From Pseudomonas viridiflava (GTDB lineage: Bacteria > Pseudomonadota > Gammaproteobacteria > Pseudomonadales > Pseudomonadaceae): 64,000 nucleotides of DNA. The notes beneath the pieces were generated by a model. It was not told the origin of the DNA, did not search any database, and saw only the letters and a program-made list of their open reading frames with translations. The DNA is taken from contig NZ_UTIQ01000199.1 of NCBI RefSeq assembly GCF_900582625.1, positions 496,001 to 560,000 on the forward strand, written 5' to 3'. The first letter of the stretch is position 1, and each line of letters starts with the position of its first letter. Made by a program: the position numbers and the translations under genes. Of this stretch, positions 1-9,100 are shown one piece after another.

Positions 1-384
1 ACGGTGCAGCCAACCCACGAACGCCAGCACTTCGCGGTTGCGCCACATCCAGGTCGGAAAGCGGCCGAACAGCGGTTCGCTGTGCTCGGTTTGCGGAAGA
101 TGACGCACATGGGCGTCGATGCGCGCGGCGTCGGGCCAGTCGCCTTCAATGGCCACAATGTTGAAGCCGTGGTGCTCGATCAGGTGGCGGGTGATTGCCG
201 CGCGCGCGCGATAAAACTCGGCCGTGCCGTGGCTGGCTTCGCCGATCAGCACCACCTTGGCGTCCGCGTAACGGCTGAACAGCGCGCCGAACGCTGGGTC
301 CTCCACGGCCGGCAATGACTCGGCATTGGCGCGCAGCAGCGCGGGCAAATCCCTCAGGTCTCGTTCGCGCTTTCTCTCCGCCAT
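1..384 (-). CDS. Erythromycin esterase family protein (3' end outside window)
   Basis: The first 128 codons of a minus-strand gene that runs off the left edge. The N-terminal part contains '[14 protein letters not shown]' (about residues 43-56) followed by '[20 protein letters not shown]', the characteristic start of the erythromycin esterase (EreA/EreB-like) fold, whose conserved His and Glu residues fall in these motifs. Chromosomal relatives are common in pseudomonads and have not been shown to be resistance enzymes, so a drug-esterase activity should not be assumed. The ATG at 384 lies 11 bases after the stop of the PLDc_N gene, so the two are probably co-transcribed. No strong Shine-Dalgarno is visible. 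The C-terminal two thirds cannot be judged. Confidence 0.85.
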   Translation of the reverse strand, partial: MAERKRERDLRDLPALLRANAESLPAVEDPAFGALFSRYADAKVVLIGEASHGTAEFYRARAAITRHLIEHHGFNIVAIEGDWPDAARIDAHVRHLPQTEHSEPLFGRFPTWMWRNREVLAFVGWLHR

Positions 385-395
385 CGCGCAGCGCC

Positions 396-623
396 TTAGC
401 CTTTACTGTGTTCGGCCGAGCTGGGCCCACCGCCCATGCCGCGCGGCCCGGCAATGGCCCAGTAAATCAGGCCCAGCACGGGGAAGATGGCGATGGCCAG
501 GGCCCACAGCGACTTCGTGGAAACGCTCTTGCTGCTACGGAACACGCTGATGATGGCCCAGATATCGAGAACCACCAGAATGGCGCACAAGCCTATCCAG
601 ATGTAGGCGTTTAACTCGGGCAT
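396..623 (-). CDS. PLDc_N domain small membrane protein
   Basis: A 75-residue protein with two hydrophobic segments (about residues 5-26 and 38-58) separated by a short basic, serine-rich stretch. It ends the second helix with '[12 protein letters not shown]'. This is the pattern of the PLDc_N (phospholipase D-nuclease N-terminal, PF13396) family, small inner-membrane proteins of unknown function that here have no catalytic domain attached. The start is set by a clear GGAGGA Shine-Dalgarno 6-7 bases upstream of ATG 623; an in-frame start 15 codons upstream has no such signal. Probably in one transcript with the downstream esterase-like gene. Confidence 0.85.
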   Translation of the reverse strand: MPELNAYIWIGLCAILVVLDIWAIISVFRSSKSVSTKSLWALAIAIFPVLGLIYWAIAGPRGMGGGPSSAEHSKG

Positions 624-709
624 GACGGTTTCCTCCGGCAATGACTGTCTCAATTTCGGCCACGGCAAACGCCGTCAGGTTCAGCCATTTTTTCCGTGGC
701 GCATTGGCT

Positions 710-2476
710 TTACGAAAGCAATTGCTTGGCGCTTTGCTTGATAACGCTCCAGGCTTTGGGGTCGTTGCTCAATAAAGCGCCGCCCAGGGCCTTGGCTTTT
801 TCGAAGCTGATATGCGGCGGCAACGGCGGCACGCTGGGGTCGGTGACCACTTCCAACAGCACCGGCCGCGTGGCCGTTAGCGCGCGCTTCCAGGCGTCGG
901 CTAATTGCTCCGGCGCGTCCACGCGAATGCCTTCAAAGCCCAACAGTTCGGCATAGCGGGCGTAGGGAAATTCGATCACACGTTGCGCCGGAGTGAACTC
1001 CGGGTCGCCGGCTTTGGTGCGCTGCTCCCAGGTCACCTGGTTAAGGTCATGGTTGTTGAGCACCAGCACGATAAAGGTCGGCGTCTGCCAGCGTTGCCAG
1101 TACTGCTGCACCGTAAGCAGCTCGCTGTTGCCGTTCATTTGCATGGCGCCATCACCCACCATAGCGATGACAGGCCGCTGCGGGTGCGCCAGTTTCGCGG
1201 CGATGGCATAGGGCACGCCGCTGCCCATGGAAGCCAACTTGCCGGACAACGAGGCGAGCATGCTGGGCTGCAGATTGACGTCGCGCGCGTACCAGTTGGT
1301 GTGCGATCCGCTGTCGCCGCACAAGATGGCATCCGCCGGCAATTGCGCGCTCAGTTCGGTAAACACGCGCTGCGGATTGACCGGCTCGGCACTTTTCATT
1401 GCGCGGCTGTGCAGCTCTTCGCGGCTGCGCTGCACCTGTTTTTCGATGCCCTGGCGCCAGGCTTTGCTGCGTTTGGGTTTAAGCAAGGGAAGCAGGCGCT
1501 GCAGCGTTTCCTTGGCATCGCCCAGCAACGGTTGGTCGATGGGATAACGCATGCTGATGTTGCGGGCGAACAGGTCGATTTGCACCGCCTTGGCCTGGCC
1601 GGGTTTCGGTAAGAATTCGGCATAGGGAAACGTGGTGCCGATCATCAGCAGCGTGTCGCAACGGCGCATCAACTCATCGCTGGCGCGGGTGCCGAGCAAA
1701 CCGATGGAGCCGGTGACATAAGGTAAGTCGTCGCTGAGCACCGCCTTGCCCAGCAGCGCCTTGGCTACGCCGGCGCCCAACGCGTTGGCCACCGCTTCCA
1801 CTTCCAGGTGCGCACCGATGGCGCCCGCGCCCACCAGAATCGCCACGCGCCGGCCGGCGTTGAGCAGTTCAGCGGCGGCGGTTAAATCTTCGTCACGGGC
1901 GTAAGGGCGCGGTGGAATAAAACCGAAGCCCGATTGCACCACGCCGTGTTTCTGCGGCGGTGTGGCCACGGCTTTCATCTGCTGAACGTCGTTGGGCACG
2001 ATCACGGTGGTCACCTGGCGCTCGGCCACGGCGATGCGCAACGCGCGGTCCAGCACATGACGAACCTGCACGGGGCTGCCGACGGTTTCCACATAGGCGC
2101 TGACGTCTTTGAACAAGGTGTGCAGATCGACTTCCTGCTGGTAGTCGCTGCCCAGGGCGGTTTGCGCCTGCTGGCCGACAATGGCGAGCACCGGTTGGTG
2201 GTCGAGTTTGGCGTCATACAGGCCGTTCAACAGGTGAATCGCGCCCGGCCCCGAGGTGGCCATGCACACACCGATCTCGCCGGTAAATTTCGCATGGGCG
2301 CAGGCCATGAAGGCCGCCATTTCCTCGTGACGCACGCGGATGTAATCGAACTGTTCAGCGTGGCGCCCCATCGCGCCCATGATGCCGTTGATGCCATCGC
2401 CGGGGTAACCAAAGATGCGTTTTACGCCCCATTGGCTGAGGCGTTCTAGTAAGAAATCAGCGACGGTATCGCTCAT
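710..2476 (-). CDS. Thiamine-pyrophosphate-dependent enzyme, pyruvate oxidase/dehydrogenase-like
   Basis: A 588-residue protein with the three-domain layout of TPP enzymes of the pyruvate oxidase/acetolactate synthase superfamily. There is an N-terminal Pyr domain with 'FGYPGDGINGIMGA' and the cofactor-activating Glu in 'RHEEMAAF', then 'ATSGPGAIHLLNGL', a central domain with 'VGAGAIGAHLEVE', and a C-terminal PP domain with the 'GDGAMQMNGNSELLT' to 'LNNHDLNQVTWEQ' TPP/Mg binding motif. It is closer to PoxB-type enzymes than to IlvB, and no small regulatory subunit gene is adjacent. The frame stays open 52 codons further upstream, but ATG 2476 has a GGAG Shine-Dalgarno and starts at the family's usual N-terminus. 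Neighbouring stress genes suggest a role in stationary-phase pyruvate decarboxylation, which is inference. Confidence 0.85.
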   Translation of the reverse strand: MSDTVADFLLERLSQWGVKRIFGYPGDGINGIMGAMGRHAEQFDYIRVRHEEMAAFMACAHAKFTGEIGVCMATSGPGAIHLLNGLYDAKLDHQPVLAIVGQQAQTALGSDYQQEVDLHTLFKDVSAYVETVGSPVQVRHVLDRALRIAVAERQVTTVIVPNDVQQMKAVATPPQKHGVVQSGFGFIPPRPYARDEDLTAAAELLNAGRRVAILVGAGAIGAHLEVEAVANALGAGVAKALLGKAVLSDDLPYVTGSIGLLGTRASDELMRRCDTLLMIGTTFPYAEFLPKPGQAKAVQIDLFARNISMRYPIDQPLLGDAKETLQRLLPLLKPKRSKAWRQGIEKQVQRSREELHSRAMKSAEPVNPQRVFTELSAQLPADAILCGDSGSHTNWYARDVNLQPSMLASLSGKLASMGSGVPYAIAAKLAHPQRPVIAMVGDGAMQMNGNSELLTVQQYWQRWQTPTFIVLVLNNHDLNQVTWEQRTKAGDPEFTPAQRVIEFPYARYAELLGFEGIRVDAPEQLADAWKRALTATRPVLLEVVTDPSVPPLPPHISFEKAKALGGALLSNDPKAWSVIKQSAKQLLS

Positions 2477-2632
2477 GGGCAGGGCTCCGTTGTTTACCAG
2501 GACTGGTAAGGACGACTGCCCGCTAAGGCGGGAGGTTCCGCCGATTCGATGGGTGCCCCCTGCGCCCTTAATGGCGTGGTGATTGCGTAACGATGGTTCG
2601 GGCACAGCCGGATCACCGGTCCTTGGCATCAC

Positions 2633-2684
2633 CGTAATATCGCTTATATATCAATCATTTATCGTTTAAAAAAATCCTGAACCA
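2633..2684 (+). promoter_or_regulatory. Conserved upstream module shared with the second KGG gene
   Basis: A 52-base AT-rich block 75-126 bases upstream of the KGG gene at 2759. It contains CGTAATATCGCTTAT-A-TATCAAT (2633-2655), an A-run, and CTGAACCA (2677-2684). The same two blocks, 22 of 23 and 8 of 8 identical, with spacing differing by one base, occur upstream of the other KGG gene (12507-12559). This is most likely a shared promoter or activator site; the sigma factor cannot be named. Confidence 0.6.
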
Positions 2685-2758
2685 AGCGTGATTTGCACCG
2701 GCCCTATTTTCTGTGGCGGGCAATTTCGCCGGTCACCAAATTGTTTAGGAGACAGATC

Positions 2759-2932
2759 ATGACTACTAGCAATAAGAACCCAGGCAACTTCGCTAACGAC
2801 CGTCAAAAAGCTTCCGAAGCCGGCAAAAAAGGCGGCCAAGCCAGCGGCGGTAACTTCGCCAACGATCGTCAGAAAGCCTCTGAAGCCGGCCGCAAAGGTG
2901 GTCAGAACAGCCACGGCGGCGGCCGCGGGTAA
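2759..2932 (+). CDS. KGG-repeat stress-induced protein (YciG-like)
   Basis: A 57-residue hydrophilic protein made of two near-identical copies of 'GNFANDRQKASEAG-K/R-KGGQ' (about residues 9-29 and 31-51) followed by a Gly/His tail 'NSHGGGRG'. This is the KGG (PF10685, stress-induced) motif of E. coli YciG and of small proteins in pseudomonad stress islands. The family is glycine-rich and linked to stationary-phase or general stress; its molecular role is unresolved. ATG 2759 has an AGGAG Shine-Dalgarno 7 bases upstream. A paralogue lies at 12247-12429, and both genes carry the same upstream module. Confidence 0.9.
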   Translation: MTTSNKNPGNFANDRQKASEAGKKGGQASGGNFANDRQKASEAGRKGGQNSHGGGRG

Positions 2933-2954
2933 GTGAAAACGAGCCCATGCAAAC

Positions 2955-2978
2955 GAGGGTCTGCGCTGTCAGACCCTC
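2955..2978 (+). terminator. Stem-loop after the KGG gene
   Basis: A perfect 9-bp stem, GAGGGTCTG/CAGACCCTC, with a 6-base loop, 22 bases after the KGG stop. There is no T-run, so it may be a weak terminator or an mRNA-stabilising 3' end rather than a canonical intrinsic terminator. Confidence 0.5.
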
Positions 2979-3086
2979 ACCCCTACTTAGCCTGAGGAGC
3001 AGCCCTTCCCTCGTCGGAACAGTGCAACTTTCCCGCCCCATTCTGGCTCAACGGCTAAGACGACCTGCAGCTAACGAGGCGAGCCG

Positions 3087-3650
3087 ATGACCGAACATAT
3101 CGTTCACTTTCACTGCCAAATCGATCAAGGCACCACCGAGCATTTTCGCGATTGCTGCCTGGAAGCCATGGAACAAGGTGCCACCTCCTTGCTGCTGAAC
3201 TTGTCCACCACCGGCGGCAGCACCAACTTTGGTTTTAGCCTGTACACCTTTCTCAAATCCTTGCCGATTCCGGTCATGGCGATTAACGCCGGCAACATCG
3301 AGTCGATGGGCATCATCATGTACCTAGCGGCTCAGCACCGCATTACGGCGCCCCATTCGCGGTTTCTGATTCACCCGATGAATTGGTATTTCAACCAGAG
3401 TTCGGTCGATCACCAGCGTCTGCGCGAATACCTTTCCAGCCTCGATAACGACCTGGCGCGGTACGTAAAGATTTTCGAAGTGGAAACCGCTACGGCCGCC
3501 ACCAAGCTGGACATTTTCAAAAGTTTGTCGGCGGAAGAAAAAGTCATCGCTGCCCATGAATCATTGGCCTATGGCCTGGCGCACGAGATGAAGCAAACCG
3601 TGTTTGGCGACGACGTTAAACACTGGAAAGTGCGCGGTGGCCAAGGATGA
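3087..3650 (+). CDS. ClpP-like serine protease (Clp protease/crotonase fold)
   Basis: A 187-residue protein with the ClpP fold signature. The oxyanion region 'LSTTGGSTNFGFSLYTFLKSL' is followed by 'NIESMGIIMYLAA', where the Ser is in the position of the ClpP nucleophile ('ASMGA'), and by 'SRFLIHPMN', whose His matches the catalytic His. It is far from housekeeping ClpP in sequence, and no ClpX/ClpA gene or SppA-type membrane segment is nearby. It may be a stand-alone Ser peptidase or a diverged ClpP paralogue. The Shine-Dalgarno before ATG 3087 is weak. Position in the stress cluster, between a KGG gene and an SDR, suggests a stress role. Confidence 0.75.
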   Translation: MTEHIVHFHCQIDQGTTEHFRDCCLEAMEQGATSLLLNLSTTGGSTNFGFSLYTFLKSLPIPVMAINAGNIESMGIIMYLAAQHRITAPHSRFLIHPMNWYFNQSSVDHQRLREYLSSLDNDLARYVKIFEVETATAATKLDIFKSLSAEEKVIAAHESLAYGLAHEMKQTVFGDDVKHWKVRGGQG

Positions 3651-3747
3651 GTGACGCGCGCCTGCACTCCGTCGGCCAGGCTGAATTGTGTCGCGCTTGT
3701 TCGAGTCAGCCCCTTACACCCCAACGTTAAAACTGGAGGCTGACTTT

Positions 3748-4728
3748 ATGCATACCCGTTCATTGAAACTCGCCACGGTGGTCATCACCGGTGCCTCCAG
3801 CGGCATCGGCCGCGCCGCCGCCCAGGCGTTCGCCCGTGAAGGCGCGCGCTTAGTGCTGGCCGCGCGCGACGCTGAGGCGCTGGAGCACGTGGTAGAAGAA
3901 TGCAAAGCCTTGGGCGCGCAGGCCATCGCGGTGCCCACGGACGTCACCCAGAATGCCGACATGGAAAACCTCGCCAGCAGCGCGGCGGTGTTTGGCGAAG
4001 GCCGCATTGATGTGTGGATCAACAACGCCGGCGTCGGCGCCGTCGGCAGCTTTGACGACACGCCGCTGGCGGCCCATGAACAAATCGTGCAGACCGACTT
4101 GCTTGGCTACCTGCGCGGCGCCTATGTGGTGTTGCCGTACTTCAAGAAGCAGCATGCGGGCGTGTTGATCAACACCTTGTCTGTCGGCAGTTGGGTCGCG
4201 CAGCCATACGCCGCCGCTTATTCAGCGAGCAAATACGGCTTGCGCGGCTTGACCGAAGCCTTGCGCGGCGAGCTGACCCAATGGGCGGACATTCACATTT
4301 GCGACGTCTACCCGGCCGTCATCGACACCCCCGGTTTTCGCGATGGCGGCAACTTTTCCGGCAGCGCATTGAAGCCGCCACCGCCCGTTTACGACCCACG
4401 CCTGGTGGCCGAAGCGATGGTGAAACTGGCGCTTAATCCCAAGCCCAGCAAAACCGTTGGCGCCACCGCTGTCGCATTGCGTTTGGGGCATTTCCTGATG
4501 CCGGGATTTGCCCAGCTGTCCGGCTTGCTGACTGGCCTGGCATTAAAGCGCGGCCGACGCAGCGCTACTTCCTCCGGCAACCTGTTCGGCACACCCAGCA
4601 GCGAGCGCCGTATCGACGGCGGCTGGCGCGCGGCCGGCTATGGCAATGAAAAACTGATGTACTCGGCGGCGGCCGTGATTATTGGGTCCGGGCTGTTGTG
4701 GTGCCTGGCTAAACGTAGCAATCGATAA
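3748..4728 (+). CDS. Short-chain dehydrogenase/reductase with C-terminal membrane segment
   Basis: A 326-residue SDR. The NAD(P)-binding motif 'TGASSGIGRAAA' sits at about residues 12-23, 'INNAGVG' follows at about 91-97, and the catalytic Tyr-Lys motif is 'YSASKYG'. It is longer than classical SDRs (about 250 residues). The extra C-terminal part carries a hydrophobic helix 'YSAAAVIIGSGLLWCLA' ending in 'KRSNR', which looks like a tail anchor. The start at ATG 3748 is set by GGAGG nine bases upstream; an upstream in-frame ATG lacks this. Similar SDRs sit in pseudomonad stress islands beside CinA and KGG genes. The substrate is unknown. Confidence 0.85.
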   Translation: MHTRSLKLATVVITGASSGIGRAAAQAFAREGARLVLAARDAEALEHVVEECKALGAQAIAVPTDVTQNADMENLASSAAVFGEGRIDVWINNAGVGAVGSFDDTPLAAHEQIVQTDLLGYLRGAYVVLPYFKKQHAGVLINTLSVGSWVAQPYAAAYSASKYGLRGLTEALRGELTQWADIHICDVYPAVIDTPGFRDGGNFSGSALKPPPPVYDPRLVAEAMVKLALNPKPSKTVGATAVALRLGHFLMPGFAQLSGLLTGLALKRGRRSATSSGNLFGTPSSERRIDGGWRAAGYGNEKLMYSAAAVIIGSGLLWCLAKRSNR

Positions 4729-4750
4729 CAACCCACACGAGGAAATGACC

Positions 4751-4906
4751 ATGAGTGCAGGTAACGACAACGCGCCTATTGCGGATGAAATTAACGACCC
4801 GGGGAACGAAGATCCGGGCTCGGTTTGGCCGGTTCAGCAGGAGCAGACGCCGAAGCCGCAGATTGATGAGGCTGAGGAGGTTTATGACCAGGATGATGCG
4901 GAGTAG
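4751..4906 (+). CDS. Small acidic hypothetical protein
   Basis: A 51-residue, strongly acidic protein (many Asp/Glu; 'EINDPGNEDPGSVWP' in the middle and 'EEVYDQDDAE' at the end), with no cysteines and no hydrophobic segment. It lies 22 bases after the SDR, with GAGG eight bases before ATG 4751; the ATG six bases earlier is too close to that Shine-Dalgarno. Likely co-transcribed with the SDR. No family recognised. Confidence 0.6.
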   Translation: MSAGNDNAPIADEINDPGNEDPGSVWPVQQEQTPKPQIDEAEEVYDQDDAE

Positions 4907-4964
4907 ATGGGTTGCTGGGTTTGATACAGCGTGCGGTCGGCTTCTGATTTTTATTCGCTGACGG

Positions 4965-5780
4965 ATTCTGGATCCCGAATCGTCGGACCGCCGCCTTCGC
5001 GGGGATGACGGTGGTTTTATGACGGTCATGTATTCCATACCTCAAGATCCAAAACCTCTACACCGTCATTCCCGCGAAAGCGGCGGTTCGACGACTCGAA
5101 ATCCAGAATCTCATGGCAAGCGCAAATGAGGGGCCAACGCATCCTCGATGACCGGAAACGTCGGGCTTCGCTGCGCTCAACCCAACCTACGATTGCCCTC
5201 ACGCTTTGCACGTGCTGAACGATACTGGATCCCCGCTTTCGCGAGGATGACGGTGGTGGGGTTGGGGATTTGATGGTTATTACATGACCCGATAAAGACA
5301 CCCGTCATTCCCGCGAAAGCGGGAATCCAGAGTTTCACGGCAAGCGCAAATGACGGGCCAACGCATCCTCGATGACCGGAAACGTCGGGCTTTCGCTGCG
5401 CTCAACCCAACCTACGATTGCCCTCACGCTCTGCACGTGCTGAACGACCCTGGATCCCCGCCTTCGCGGGGATGACGGTGGTTTTTTTCACGGGCTTGTA
5501 ATTCATACCTTAAGAGCCAAAACCTCTACACCCGTCATTCCCGCGAAAGCGGCGGTTCGACGACTCGAAATCCAGAATTGCATGGCAAGCGCAAATGAGG
5601 GGCCAACGCAGTCGTGATAACGGGAAACGTCGGGCTTCGCTGCGCTCAACCCAGCCTACGATTCCCCTTAAGGTGTTTATCTGCTGAACGACCCTAGATC
5701 CCGAATCGTCGGACCGCCGCCTTCGCGAGGATGACGGGGTGGGGTTGGGGATTTGATGGTCATTACATGACCCAATAAAA
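4965..5780. repeat. Cluster of extragenic repeats with three tandem composite units
   Basis: A gene-free stretch. One inverted 'ATTCTGGATCCC...GGATGACGG' element at 4965-5011 is followed by three imperfect units of about 240 bases (5065-5303, 5304-5533, 5534-5779). Each unit begins GTCATTCCCGCGAAAGCG, continues through 'ATGGCAAGCGCAAATGA', contains a second repeat type (GTCGGGCTTCGCTGCGCTCAACCCA), and ends with an inverted copy of the first type and 'TTACATGACCC'. Length varies by small indels and the inner 'GGTTCGACGACTCGAAATCC' is absent in unit 2. No coding potential is seen. Confidence 0.85.
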
Positions 5781-5806
5781 ATAACCCGCCATCCATGCCC
5801 CTCCCC

Positions 5807-6055
5807 TCACGGCGAAATCGGATCACTCGCCGGAAACGTCTCTTCCAGCGCGCTATCCAAATCCCCTTCATTCACGTCGCGGTCGTCTTCCTTGCTGCTG
5901 CTTTCGCAGTGGCAGTCCGCCGACGGGCATTTCTCGCCGTGTTGGTGATGGGTTGCGCACGCTTCGCTGCAGTACAGCTCGCCGTCGTGGTTGTACACGG
6001 TCCCTTCGCTGACTTCGCATACGCAGCCTGGACAGCCGCATTGGTTGGGTTTCAT
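5807..6055 (-). CDS. Bacterial metallothionein with acidic C-terminal tail
   Basis: An 82-residue protein. Residues 1-48 are a typical pseudomonad metallothionein (BmtA/SmtA type), with Cys in 'CGCPGCVCEV', 'LYCSEACATHHQHGEKC' and 'DCHCE' plus His ligands in the central segment; it binds Zn/Cd-type metals in the cytoplasm. Residues 49-82 are a low-complexity acidic tail ending in 'ALEETFPASDPISP', a tail known from some Pseudomonas metallothioneins and other small Pseudomonas proteins. GGAGG lies six bases upstream of ATG 6055. Monocistronic in appearance. Confidence 0.92.
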   Translation of the reverse strand: MKPNQCGCPGCVCEVSEGTVYNHDGELYCSEACATHHQHGEKCPSADCHCESSSKEDDRDVNEGDLDSALEETFPASDPISP

Positions 6056-6168
6056 AGCCACCTCCACATCAGTTATCGAACAGCCCAACGCCACGATTTG
6101 CGCGTCGGGTGTGTCTTTTAACTGACCGTGGGGCGCCGCTGTTCAACCCATGTCGGCGACCAATGGTT

Positions 6169-9100
6169 TCACCCTTTCAGCGCACCCAGTTCCAGGGCCG
6201 TGCGTTGCAAGGTTTCCAGTGACACTGGCTTGCTTACATGGGCGTTGAAGCCGGCTTGGTAGGCTTGTTCCACATCGGTGACAGCGCCGAATCCTGTCAG
6301 GGCAATGGCCGGTGTTTTCTCCCAACCGCTGAGTTGACGGACTCGCCGCATCAGCTCGTGACCGTCCATGCCAGGCATGCTGATGTCCGAGAGAATCAGG
6401 TCGTACTGATTGCCCTCCAACAGCGCCAGCGCGCCATTGCCATCGCCTGCCGTATCGACCAGCGCGCCTTCAAGCTCAAGCAGCGCTTGCATCACCTCGC
6501 GGATGTCGTCCGAATCGTCCACCAGCAACACCCGCACGCCGGTGAATTGGCCCTCGGCCGGCTGTTCGGAGAAGTCCAGGTCGGTAAGGCTCTGGTACAA
6601 CGGCAGCCACACGGTGAAGGTTGAGCCCTGCCCCAGCCCCGGTGATTGCGCTTCGATACGCCCGCCCTGGGCTTCGATCAGTTCGCGCACCAACGCCAGG
6701 CCGATGCCCAGGCCGGGCTTACGCGGCGCTCGGTGGGCTTCAGGGGCCTGACCGAACAGGTCGAAAATTTTCGGCAATGATTCAGCCGCTATGCCTTGGC
6801 CATCGTCGTGCACCGTCACTTTCAGGAAGTCATCTTCCTGGCTAAGACCCACACGGATGGCGCCGCCGTCGGGGGTGAATTTCACTGCGTTGTTGAGCAG
6901 GTTCCAGAGAATCTGCTCCACGCGCACCGGGTCGGCTTCGGCTACCAGCGGATCGCATCCGGCCGGCGGCACGTCCACTTCGATGCTGATGTCTTTTTCC
7001 CAGGTTTCCGCGCTCAGTACGCTGGTGATTTCTTCCAGAATGTTCTGCACGATCACCGGGCCCACGTTGAGCTTGAGCTTGCCGGTGTTGATGCGCGACA
7101 GGTCGAGCAGGTCGTCGATGATGCGTGCCTGACTGGAGACGGCATTGAGGATGGTTTCAACCGCCCGCGCTGCCACGGCCTGAGATTTCACCACCGACAA
7201 CCGCGCCACCAGCTCGGCGTTCAGCTGAATCAGGTTCAGCGGGTGTTTGAGCTCGTGGGACATCATCGCGAAGAACTCGTCGCGCATGCGGATGTTGCGC
7301 TGGTTCTGTTCCAGCCGGTTTTCCTGCTCGGCTTCCACGCGTTTTTTGCCGGTGATGTCGCGGCCGATCATGGCGTAGCCGTTGGGGCCGCCGTTGGGCA
7401 AGGCGGTGACCACGCTGTTGCAGAAAAAACGGCTGCCGTCGCGGCGCGCGTGCCAGCAGTCGTCTTCCACGCGGCCGGTTTGGGCGGCGCCTTGCAGCTG
7501 CCGATTGATCATCTGCGTGCGTTGTTCTTCGTCGCCGTAAATCAGTTCGGCGTGCTTGCCCATCACGGTCTCTTCGCTGTAGCCATACGCCTGCTCGGCG
7601 CCTTTGTTCCAGCCGGTGATGCAGCCCTGATGGTCGAGCGTGACGATGATGTAGTCCTGCGTACTCTCGGCCACCAGCCGCAGGCGCTCCTCGCTTTGCC
7701 GCGCTTTATCCTCGGCTTCGCGCCGTTGGGTGATGTCGATAAAGGTCAGCACCGCGCCGTCGATCAGGTTGTCGGTGGTGCGGTACGGCAGGATGCGCGC
7801 GATGTACCAGCGGCCATCAACGCCGGCCACTTCGCGCTCCATGGAGCGCAGCGATTCGAACGTTTTGCTGGCATCAATGGCCATGTCCGGGTAGTCGAGA
7901 CGGTGGGTGATATCCAGCAGCGAACGGCCATGGTCGGTGGCAATGATGTTGAAGATTTCAGTGGCGCGTGGCGTGAACGATTTGATGCGCATCTGGTGGT
8001 CGACAAACACCGTGGCGATGTCGGTCGAGGCGATCAGGTTTTGCAGGTCGTCGTTGATCTTGCTGGTTTCCTCAACCTTGGTTTTCAGCTCCAGGTTAAC
8101 GGTGATCAGCTCTTCGTTGATCGACTGCAATTCTTCCTTGCTGGTCTCCAGCTCTTCGGTGGTCGAGCGCAGTTCTTCGTTGATGGCCTGCAGTTCTTCG
8201 TTTGAGGCCTTGAGCTCTTCGGTCGAGGTTTCCGATTGTTCGATGGTGCCTTGCAACTGTTCTTTGGTGCGTTGCAGTTCGCTTTCCAGCTGGGCCAGCA
8301 CGTTGTCTTTGGCGTCGGCATGGGCGGGTTTGGGGTCCTCGCTCATGGTTTCTTCGACTTCATCGAAAATCACCAGGGCGAAGTCGGTGTCCAGGTCGCG
8401 GAACGGGCGCACCACCATATTGATGAAGGTGCTGACGCCGTCGCGATCGTGTTTAACCCGTCGCGCTTCCACACTCTTGCCCGACTGAAACGCTTGAAAC
8501 AACGCGGTGCGCAGTTCCAGGCGCAACGAGGGATGAATCAACGACAACAGGCTGTGGGAAGGCTCGCCGCCGGCGTGGCGCAGGTAACGCCCGACCTGCT
8601 CGGACATGTGCACGATCTGTGAGTCGTGATTGACGATTACGCTGGGCGGCGCGTACTGCTCCAATACACGGCGATGCACTTCGGCAAAGGAAATACGCGC
8701 GCTCTGCGCTACTTTCCTGCTCGGTTCCACCGTAACGCCGGGGTACACGTTAACGGCCAGTTGCGCACTGGAGCGACTGGCGGTTGTCACCGACTTGGTG
8801 CGGAAAATACGGTTCTTCTTATCCACGGGCACGAACAGATCGCCACAGGCATCTGCCGACTCGGAACTGCCGAGCATCAGGTAGCCACCGGGCATCAAGG
8901 CGAAGTGGAACATGCGCAGAATTTCAGCCTGCACGTCGCGGTCGAGGTAGATCAGCAGGTTGCGGCAGGAGATCAGGTGCACTTTGGAAAACGGCGGATC
9001 GCGTAGCAAGTTGTGCATCGCGAACAGCACCCGCTCGCGAATTTCCTTTTTCACCCGGTAGCGCGACTGCTCTTTGCTGAAGTACTGCCGCAGGCGCTGC

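Noticed and set aside
2519..2532. CCCGC-CTTA-GCGGG-type hairpin upstream of the TPP enzyme as a riboswitch
   Set aside because: A single small stem with no conserved riboswitch core was seen; not enough to call a regulatory RNA.
2477..2632. A 52-residue N-terminal extension of the TPP enzyme
   Set aside because: No Shine-Dalgarno and no similarity to the family; ATG 2476 starts at the usual N-terminus with GGAG upstream.
2653..2684. AlgU (sigma-22) promoter for the KGG gene based on CCTGA
   Set aside because: The GAACTT -35 element is absent at the required distance, and the same is true for the second KGG gene.
4965..5780. Short coding frames inside the repeat cluster
   Set aside because: They consist of repeat sequence, change frame between units and have no Shine-Dalgarno.
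6796..8205. A 469-codon open frame on the plus strand opposite the hybrid kinase
   Set aside because: It is antisense to clear PAS and coiled-coil motifs, has low-complexity His/Val/Gln composition and no domain; an effect of GC-rich codon usage.
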